A program made the position numbers and the translations under genes. Shown piece by piece: positions 7,388 to 12,335 of a stretch of DNA of 12,335 nucleotides. Source of the stretch: Spirochaetaceae bacterium (GTDB lineage: Bacteria > Spirochaetota > Spirochaetia > DSM-27196 > PXBQ01); the NCBI GenBank assembly GCA_003566875.1, contig PXBQ01000472.1, positions 1-12,335 of the forward strand, read 5' to 3'. The notes beneath the pieces were generated by a model. It was given only the letters and a program-made list of their open reading frames with translations. It searched no databases and was not told where the DNA came from. Every line of letters begins with the position of its first letter. The stretch's first letter is position 1.

Positions 7388-7927
7388 ATGCGTGAATGCT
7401 TACCCGAAGCCACATTCGTCAGAACATATCCTTGGAACACGTGGACCCCGATTGACACCGCTGTACTCTGTTTTGTCCGTTCGCGAACGCATATTTGGCT
7501 TATTCACAAAAAACGTGGCCTCGGACACGGCAAGGTCAACGGTCCGGGCGGTCGCATCTATCCGGGTGAACGCGCCGTTGACGCCGCGATTCGGGAGACG
7601 ATGGAAGAGACAGGAATCGCTCCGATCGATCCGGTCGAACACGGTCGACTCGACTTCGTGTTTACCGACGGATACTCGCTATCGGCGACGGTGTACGTCG
7701 CGTTTCGATGGGCAGGTCTGCCGATCGAAACCGATGAAGCCCGCCCTTTCTCGTGCCCGCTCCGGTCGATCCCGTACCGCCGGATGTGGGCCGACGATGA
7801 GTTTTGGCTTCCCGCGGTCCTCGCAGGCAAAAAGGTTCACGGTCGCTTCATTTTTTCGGACGACAAAATGCTCGATTATCAGGTTCGCCACATCGCCGCT
7901 TCCTACGGCCCGTCGGCGTCCCCGTAG
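7388..7927 (+). CDS. Nudix hydrolase, MTH1/NUDT1-like oxidised-nucleotide diphosphatase
   Basis: This 179-residue cytoplasmic enzyme probably cleaves oxidised purine nucleoside triphosphates to monophosphates, keeping 8-oxo-dGTP or 2-hydroxy-dATP out of DNA. The Nudix box runs from Gly55 to Ile77 (G-x5-E61-x7-R69-E70-x2-E73-E74-x-G-I), with Thr71 at a position that is usually hydrophobic. The approach segment KKRGLGHGKVNGPGG (41-55) and the C-terminal stretch MWADDEFW (133-140), KKVHGRF (148-154) and MLDY (161-164) follow human MTH1 closely. Equivalents of the MTH1 substrate contacts Asn33, Trp117, Asp119 and Asp120 are Asn51, Trp134, Asp136 and Asp137. The first ~20 residues extend beyond the fold. 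The ribosome site is weak (GAAG near 7381), so an upstream or internal start cannot be excluded. Its last 25 nt overlap the 3' end of the opposite-strand gene. Confidence 0.9.
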   Translation: MRECLPEATFVRTYPWNTWTPIDTAVLCFVRSRTHIWLIHKKRGLGHGKVNGPGGRIYPGERAVDAAIRETMEETGIAPIDPVEHGRLDFVFTDGYSLSATVYVAFRWAGLPIETDEARPFSCPLRSIPYRRMWADDEFWLPAVLAGKKVHGRFIFSDDKMLDYQVRHIAASYGPSASP

Positions 7928-10065
7928 AACAGATAGCCGTTTTTCTCGCGCTGTTTTACTCGATACATCGCGTCGTCCGCGCGCGTGATTAGGGTCTCGA
8001 CTTTGTCCGCGTCGTCCGGAAATACGGCGACCCCGAGACTAGCGTGTACACGGAAATTCGCATCGTCGAGTTCGACCGGTGAAGATAGCACAGCAACAAT
8101 CTTTTTCACGACGGTCTCGACCGCGTCCCGACTCTCGATGTCTCGTACGACTGCAATAAACTCATCACCACCGACACGCGCGATGATATCCGACTGTCGC
8201 AGAGCATCAGATACTCGTTTCGCCACCTGTGCAAGCACACCGTCGCCTACGGTGTGTCCGTACGTGTCGTTTATCGGTTTGAAGTTATCCAGATCGAGGA
8301 ATACGACACCGACCAAGTTTCCACGCCTTCGAGCCATTTCGAGCGAGTCGGCAAGCAACTCCATCACGAGTCGTCGATTTGGAAGCCCCGTCAAGTTGTC
8401 GTGGTTCGCCATGTGCTTGATTTCACGATTGGCACGTTGCAGGTCGTTTTTTTCGCTCTGTAACGCGCTGTTGAGGTGGTTAATCCTCTCGACGTAAAGA
8501 GAATTCTCGATCGCGATCGTAACGTACGACGCGAGCGCTCGGATTATCTCAACGTGATGGTCCGCGTACGCGCCCAACTGCTCGCTCTGCACCGTGACGA
8601 GACCGATTGTTCTGTCGCCGGTGATCAGCGGCATATACACCCCGGAACGGGCTCGGCCGGGTTTTTCCGTGTTCCAGTTTTTCACGAAACGGCCGGCTTC
8701 GACGTCCGAGTCCGAGAACACGACCTCCGAGTTTGTTCGCACGACGTACGCGCCGAAACTCGTTTCGGAATCGAGCGGAATCGAAAGCGGCTCGACCGGT
8801 CGTTCGTTCTCGATCCCATACTTATACACCAGCACACCGCTATCGGAATCAACGAGTCCAATCGCAAAGGTCCGAGCGTCGAGAACCTCGCGTATTCCCG
8901 CATACAAGGTCGCGACCACACGATCGATCTCGAGACTCGCCGTTATCTCCCGCCCGATACGCACGATCGTGGACAACCTCGCGTGCGCTTCCGCAAGCTC
9001 GACGTTTCTGAGGCGATAGATCTCCGACTGTCGATCGACGGAGTCTTTCTCATGCTGAAGTACCAGCGTCTTGACTTTGCTCGCCGTCTCGGAGGTTATG
9101 ACCGCGTGCTGCGCGTCGGCAAAGCGTCGCGAATAATCGAGCGCCTGTGGGTAATCGCCGCGTCTCTCGTAGATCTCGCTGATCTCGTGCAGACAGTCGC
9201 ATACGTTCGAGGGTGTGCCGATCGATGTAGCTGTCTCGATGGCGTACTCGTAACACTCGAGCGATTTACTGTCTTCGCCGCGGTCACGGTGGAGCGCACC
9301 AAGATGCTTCAAACATGCCACAAGACCGAGTTTATTTCCGCTTTCTTCGCAGACACCTACGCACGCTCGATACGTGTCGTATGCTTCGTCCCACCGTCGC
9401 TGTGCGTGAAAAAAACGTCCCAACTCAACAAGGCTTCTCGCTTCACCGACCCGGTTTCCGAGCGTCCGCGCCGAGCCGAGAGCTCGGTTCAGTTCGTCTT
9501 CGGCGTCCGACGAACGTTCGAGGGAATGAAGCGCGGTTGCACGGTTGATCATCACCGACGCGCGAAACCCGGCGTTGTCGGGCGAGCCGATTTCAATTGC
9601 GGTCTCAAACGCATGGAGCGCTCTCTCCGGCTCTCCCCCGGAGAACCATACCTCGCCGATGCTGTTGATCGCCGCGGCTTCGCGATCACGGTCATGAATT
9701 TCCCGCGCGATTTCCAGGCTCGTTTCATAATGGCGGCGCGCGGTTTTCAGCTGTCCGATCGTGTGATGAACCACCCCTATCGCGAGAATCGCAAAGGTCT
9801 CACCGCGTCTGTCGCGTGCACCCCGGAATACATCGAGTGCTTCAAGAAACGAGGTCAAGGCGTTCTCGTACTGTGCGGTGTAACAGTGCCCCCACCCGAT
9901 ATTCAAGAGTGCCGCGGCTTGGCCTTTGTCGTAACCGGTCTCCAACGCGCGACGATACGCGTCTCTCGATAGCGCAATTCCTTCGTGCGGATCGGAAACC
10001 GTTTGGATCCACGCGCGTTCATTTGTCAGATCGATCTCTTGTTCCGACGAAATCTCTTCTTCCAT
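7903..10065 (-). CDS. TPR-GAF-GGDEF diguanylate cyclase
   Basis: This 720-residue protein should make cyclic di-GMP from two GTP. Residues ~45-325 consist of about seven tetratricopeptide-like helical repeats (for example AALLNIGWGHCYTAQYENAL, and SEIYERRGDYPQALDY). A linker helix is followed by a GAF-type sensory domain (~365-520), a short coiled coil (~522-552), and the GGDEF domain opening with HDNLTGLPNRR. The active-site motif GGDEF is intact at 632-636 and the inhibitory-site motif R-x2-D (RQSD, 623-626) lies five residues before it, so product inhibition is predicted. There is no signal peptide or membrane segment, so sensing must be cytoplasmic, by the GAF ligand or TPR partners. The ATG is 4 nt after the sigma-factor stop and lacks an obvious ribosome site, which suggests translational coupling to that gene. 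Confidence 0.95.
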   Translation of the reverse strand: MEEEISSEQEIDLTNERAWIQTVSDPHEGIALSRDAYRRALETGYDKGQAAALLNIGWGHCYTAQYENALTSFLEALDVFRGARDRRGETFAILAIGVVHHTIGQLKTARRHYETSLEIAREIHDRDREAAAINSIGEVWFSGGEPERALHAFETAIEIGSPDNAGFRASVMINRATALHSLERSSDAEDELNRALGSARTLGNRVGEARSLVELGRFFHAQRRWDEAYDTYRACVGVCEESGNKLGLVACLKHLGALHRDRGEDSKSLECYEYAIETATSIGTPSNVCDCLHEISEIYERRGDYPQALDYSRRFADAQHAVITSETASKVKTLVLQHEKDSVDRQSEIYRLRNVELAEAHARLSTIVRIGREITASLEIDRVVATLYAGIREVLDARTFAIGLVDSDSGVLVYKYGIENERPVEPLSIPLDSETSFGAYVVRTNSEVVFSDSDVEAGRFVKNWNTEKPGRARSGVYMPLITGDRTIGLVTVQSEQLGAYADHHVEIIRALASYVTIAIENSLYVERINHLNSALQSEKNDLQRANREIKHMANHDNLTGLPNRRLVMELLADSLEMARRRGNLVGVVFLDLDNFKPINDTYGHTVGDGVLAQVAKRVSDALRQSDIIARVGGDEFIAVVRDIESRDAVETVVKKIVAVLSSPVELDDANFRVHASLGVAVFPDDADKVETLITRADDAMYRVKQREKNGYLFYGDADGP

Positions 10066-10069
10066 GTGT

Positions 10070-11023
10070 TCAGTCGTACGTTTGCTGAAACTCTTGAATC
10101 ACCGTGATCTGCCTGAGTTTCTCGAGCGCCTTTTCCTGTATCTGTCGCACGCGTTCGCGCGTAATCCCGAGGAATTTACCGGTCTCCTCAAGCGTGTACG
10201 GGCCGTCGCCGTCGAGTCCAAATCTGAGCTGTATTATTCGCATCTCCCGATCGGTGAGTTGCTTCAAGACCTCGGAGAGCGTGTCTTGCAGCGTCAAGTG
10301 AAACGCGACGTCGAACGGTTGCTCCGATCGGTCGTCCTCGATCAAATCCGAAAGTTTCGTGAAGTTGTCCGTGTCGACCGTAATATCGAGCGAAGTCGTT
10401 TCCTGCGACAAACTCATGATCTCACGCAGACGCGACACCGACATCGCGAGGTACTCGGAGATCTCGATGCCGGTCGGATCGCGTCCGAGTTCCTGCGTCA
10501 GCTCCTTTGCGATGAAGAAGCACTTTTTCATCGTGTTGAGCATGTGTACAGGGATACGAATCACGCGGCCTTTGTCGGCGAGCGACTTGATAATCGATTG
10601 CCGAATCCACCATGTTCCGTACGTCGAGAACCTACAGCCACGTGTGTAATCAAATCGCTGCACGGCTTCGATTAGACCGATATTGCCTTCGTCAATCAGA
10701 TCGAGTAAACCGAGGCCCCGATTTTGGTACTTTTTCGCGATCGACACGACGAGTCGCAGATTCGCGTTTATGAGCCGGTTTTTCTCAGCGCGCAAACTTT
10801 CTTCGGCCTGGTGTTGAGCACGGATGAACTCTTCGTCGGTTATTTCTGATTCGGCGCGTTTTTTGGACAGTTCGGCGATCGATCGGCGAATTCCTAGGAT
10901 CGATTCGCCGATCGCCTGCTCTTCCGTTGCCGAGAGCAAAGCGTGAACCGAGATTTGGCGCAGGTACAGCGCCAACGGATCGGGCTCGTCGACATCCGCG
11001 TATGTTTTGATTGAGTGAGTCAT
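10070..11023 (-). CDS. RNA polymerase sigma factor, RpoD/RpoS family (group 2-like)
   Basis: This 317-residue sigma factor directs RNA polymerase to -35/-10 promoters. Region 1.2 starts at DEPDPLALYLRQI (12-24). Region 2 covers about 81-152 with NLRLVVSIAKKYQNRG and the -10-reading helix FSTYGTWWIRQSI (132-144). Region 3 starts at KGRVIRIPVHM, and region 4.2 is the helix-turn-helix YTLEETGKFLGITRERVRQI (276-295). Region 1.1 and the large insert of primary sigma factors are absent, so it resembles alternative RpoS-type factors rather than the main RpoD. Most relatives have Ala where Gly136 stands in YGTWWIRQ. I chose the ATG at 11023 because GGTGA (11035-11031) lies 7 nt upstream; an ATG at 11059 and a GTG at 11065 are in-frame alternatives that would add 12 or 14 residues. 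It follows the LysM gene by 96 nt and precedes the GGDEF gene by 4 nt. Confidence 0.93.
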   Translation of the reverse strand: MTHSIKTYADVDEPDPLALYLRQISVHALLSATEEQAIGESILGIRRSIAELSKKRAESEITDEEFIRAQHQAEESLRAEKNRLINANLRLVVSIAKKYQNRGLGLLDLIDEGNIGLIEAVQRFDYTRGCRFSTYGTWWIRQSIIKSLADKGRVIRIPVHMLNTMKKCFFIAKELTQELGRDPTGIEISEYLAMSVSRLREIMSLSQETTSLDITVDTDNFTKLSDLIEDDRSEQPFDVAFHLTLQDTLSEVLKQLTDREMRIIQLRFGLDGDGPYTLEETGKFLGITRERVRQIQEKALEKLRQITVIQEFQQTYD

Positions 11024-11075
11024 TCGCTTTTCACCAAGCAGCTCTGTGCGCCGTTTCATGTACACCGTCCGTTGA

Positions 11076-11089
11076 CCGGCTCATGCCGG
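11076..11089 (-). other. Inverted repeat in the leader of the sigma-factor gene
   Basis: CCGGC and GCCGG arms flank a 4-base loop. There is no T run on either side, so it is not a terminator. In mRNA it would form a small hairpin 53 nt before the chosen sigma start, and just where a ribosome would bind for the GTG at 11065, which is another reason to favour the downstream ATG. A role in mRNA stability or translation is possible but unproven. Confidence 0.35.
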
Positions 11090-11119
11090 CTCGTAGATTC
11101 CGAAAAAAATCTTCTGCCT

Positions 11120-11902
11120 TCAGCCACGTGGCGCCGTTTCCGGGTTGATGTACGCGTCGTCCTTCCAGACGCTGAAGTAGACACGCGACGCGACTTCCCC
11201 GTTCGCCCCGAGTCTGCCGATCACCGTTCCCGGCCGCACAAGATCACCGACTTTGACGTTAACCTCGTGCGTACCGCCGTACACGTAGATGAATCCGTCG
11301 ACCGACTGCACGAACACGACCCGACCGAACGTTGAGTACGTTCCGGCGTAAATCACTCTGCCCGAGGAAACGCTCAATATCTCATCACCACCGGTTCCCC
11401 GGATCGCAATGCCGGGGAACTTCCCGTCCATCGCTTCACGCGGCCCCGGGTGCGGCCACGGGCCGCCGGTTGTCGCGGTCGATCCGTTCGCGTCGGGAAT
11501 CACCGGAGGATCGCCTCCCGGAGGCGGGTCCGGGGTTACCTGCGCGATCCGCGGTACGACGAGCACCTCCCCGACTCGCAGAACATCGGTTTCGCGCTTG
11601 TTGTTCATCCGACGTAGCTCGTCGACCGAGATACCGTACCGCCGCGCGATGCTCCAGAGCGTGTCGTTCTTTTCTACCCGATACGACTCGGGAATCACGA
11701 GGCGCGTGCCGACCGAGAGCCGTGTCGGATCGGAGATACCGTTCGCTTCGAGCAACTTTTCTACCGGGACGTTGTACCGCCGTGCCACCGAGTACGCGGT
11801 CTCGCCGCGCTGCAGCACGTGCGTTGTTTCGGCGACGACGACCGTAGCGGTAACGCACAGAAGCGTCACGCAGAGGGGAATGGAAAAATACCGACGTATC
11901 AT
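11120..11902 (-). CDS. Exported LysM-LysM protein with degenerate LytM (M23-like) domain, NlpD-like architecture
   Basis: This 260-residue protein should be exported to the periplasm and bind peptidoglycan. Residues 1-24 are a signal peptide (MIRRYFS, hydrophobic core, VVA before the likely cut) without a lipobox cysteine at the cut. Two LysM domains follow at 27-71 (HVLQRGETAYSVARRYNV) and 74-118 (YRVEKNDTLWSIARRYGI), then a proline-rich linker (119-155). Residues 155-258 match the LytM/M23 fold, including the GD-V-x-G-x-IG strand (VKVGDLVRPGTVIGRLG). The zinc ligands are gone: the first H-x3-D reads FPGIA, YAH reads YGG, and HLHFE reads RVYFSV. It is therefore probably not an endopeptidase but an amidase activator or scaffold, as in EnvC and NlpD. 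It heads a probable operon with the sigma factor and diguanylate cyclase. Confidence 0.92.
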   Translation of the reverse strand: MIRRYFSIPLCVTLLCVTATVVVAETTHVLQRGETAYSVARRYNVPVEKLLEANGISDPTRLSVGTRLVIPESYRVEKNDTLWSIARRYGISVDELRRMNNKRETDVLRVGEVLVVPRIAQVTPDPPPGGDPPVIPDANGSTATTGGPWPHPGPREAMDGKFPGIAIRGTGGDEILSVSSGRVIYAGTYSTFGRVVFVQSVDGFIYVYGGTHEVNVKVGDLVRPGTVIGRLGANGEVASRVYFSVWKDDAYINPETAPRG

Positions 11903-11920
11903 CGCTTCACATCCGGGCCC

Positions 11921-11926
11921 ATCATA
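11921..11926 (-). promoter_or_regulatory. Possible -10 element for the LysM-sigma-GGDEF operon
   Basis: TATGAT on the minus strand matches the -10 consensus at 5 of 6 bases, with a predicted start about 12 nt before the LysM ATG. No convincing -35 lies at the right distance, so an activator or another sigma factor may be needed. Two near-identical GAAAACATG-type words lie just upstream (11942-11961); their role is unknown. Confidence 0.3.
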
Positions 11927-12042
11927 CTTGTTTAATCATCGGAAAACATGTGAAAAACATGAATTCTTCGGTCCGATGAACTCGGGTGATTGCTTAGTTT
12001 TTCGCGACGAGACAGCCGGCGACAAAACGAACGCGCGGGTTC

Positions 12043-12072
12043 TTGACACTCGCGCCGAATACCCGCTATAGT
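12043..12072 (+). promoter_or_regulatory. Strong promoter of the tRNA-Asp/tRNA-Pro unit
   Basis: A perfect -35 TTGACA (12043-12048), an 18-nt spacer and the -10 TATAGT (12067-12072, 5 of 6) are seen, followed by a GC-rich start region. Transcription would begin near 12079, 8 nt before the tRNA. Confidence 0.78.
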
Positions 12073-12086
12073 ACCCGCGTTCGGTT

Positions 12087-12160
12087 GGGGGCGTGGTGGA
12101 GCTGGTTACCACGCCGGCCTGTCAAGCCGGAGGTCGCGGGTTCGAGCCCCGTCGCTCCCG
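12087..12160 (+). tRNA. tRNA-Asp (anticodon GTC)
   Basis: The 74-nt cloverleaf has acceptor stem GGGGGCG with CGCTCCC, D stem GTGG with CCAC, and anticodon stem CCGGC with GCCGG around the loop CTGTCAA, giving anticodon GTC. The T arm is GCGGG-TTCGAGC-CCCGT and the discriminator is G12160. CCA is not encoded. Confidence 0.97.
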
Positions 12161-12166
12161 TTTTTG

Positions 12167-12196
12167 ATCCCCGCACCCGCGGGGATGTTTATTTTT
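12167..12196 (+). terminator. Hairpin with T-rich tail between tRNA-Asp and tRNA-Pro
   Basis: ATCCCCGC pairs perfectly with GCGGGGAT around an ACCC loop, and GTTTATTTTT follows. This looks like an intrinsic terminator, but its last T is directly next to the first base of tRNA-Pro, so it must be leaky or act as a processing spacer if tRNA-Pro depends on the upstream promoter. Confidence 0.65.
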
Positions 12197-12269
12197 CGGG
12201 CTGTAGCGCAGGGGCTAGCGCGCTCGGTTCGGGACCGAGAGGTCGGCGGTTCAAATCCGCCCAGCCCGA
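12197..12269 (+). tRNA. tRNA-Pro (anticodon CGG)
   Basis: The 73-nt cloverleaf has acceptor stem CGGGCTG with CAGCCCG, D stem GCGC with GCGC, and anticodon stem CTCGG with CCGAG around the loop TTCGGGA. This gives anticodon CGG with G at position 37, as usual in proline tRNAs. The T arm is GGCGG-TTCAAAT-CCGCC and the discriminator is A12269. CCA is not encoded. It has no room for its own promoter after the upstream hairpin. Nothing further is recognisable from 12270 to the window end. Confidence 0.96.
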
Positions 12270-12335
12270 TTTGCCCCTTGTCCTTTTGTCTGCTTTGCCG
12301 CAATCCCGGTTCGTTTGACAATCCGATCGGATAAT

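Noticed and set aside
8476..9972. 498-codon plus-strand open frame
   Set aside because: It is antisense to the TPR and GAF parts of the GGDEF protein, has an arginine-rich composition without any domain, and only reflects the codon bias of the real gene.
11103..11118. T7 run just after the LysM gene stop on the minus strand
   Set aside because: The preceding palindrome GCCACGTGGC can form only a 3-bp stem, so I do not call a terminator and leave the operon reading open.
12106..12321. 71-codon open frame on the minus strand across the tRNA genes
   Set aside because: It is the antisense of tRNA-Pro and tRNA-Asp (GGFEPPTSRSR, DGARTRDLRL), a well-known type of false protein in databases.
12315..12335. 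TTGACA followed by GATAAT at the window end
   Set aside because: The spacing is only 9 nt, too short for a sigma-70 promoter; a real -10 could lie beyond the window but cannot be seen.
1..12335. Mobile elements, CRISPR arrays, toxin-antitoxin pairs or phage genes
   Set aside because: No transposase, integrase, spaced repeats, terminal inverted repeats or phage-like gene clusters were seen; codon style is uniform over the window.

Overview
The window is bacterial chromosome: moderately GC-rich, fully coding, with housekeeping-type sigma-70 promoters and three tRNA genes that do not encode their CCA ends. The gene mix (cytoplasmic TPR-GAF diguanylate cyclase, degenerate receiver-PilZ protein, membrane pyrophosphatase, group-2 sigma factor) would fit a free-living spirochaete, but no marker in the window proves the phylum, so this is a weak inference. 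There is no transposase, integrase, CRISPR array, long repeat or other sign of recent transfer.

Layout. (1) 1-2261, minus strand: the first 753 codons of mfd, cut by the window edge inside the helicase core. (2) 2325-4022, plus strand, diverging from mfd: an exported two-domain protein followed 9 nt later by a degenerate receiver-PilZ protein, probably one transcript. (3) 4058-4680, plus strand: a small orphan gene with its own extended -10 promoter, then tRNA-Asn with promoter and intrinsic terminator. (4) 4720-7247, minus strand: hppA, a K+-dependent and probably Na+-pumping pyrophosphatase, then a hairpin and an 84-codon hypothetical gene. (5) 7388-7927, plus strand: a Nudix hydrolase with an MTH1 (NUDT1)-like substrate pocket, overlapping tail to tail with the next operon. 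(6) 11902-7903, minus strand: LysM-LysM-degenerate LytM protein, RpoD/RpoS-family sigma factor, TPR-GAF-GGDEF diguanylate cyclase. (7) 12043-12269, plus strand: promoter, tRNA-Asp, hairpin with T-rich tail, tRNA-Pro.

Most notable is region 6. An exported LysM plus catalytically dead LytM protein directly upstream of a group-2 sigma factor mirrors the nlpD-rpoS pair of gammaproteobacteria, and here a diguanylate cyclase gene follows the sigma gene by 4 nt. With the PilZ protein at 3288-4022 the window holds both a maker and a possible receiver of cyclic di-GMP. Links between the envelope protein, the sigma factor and the second messenger are inferred from gene order only. I did not find a clearly novel multi-gene system beyond this arrangement.
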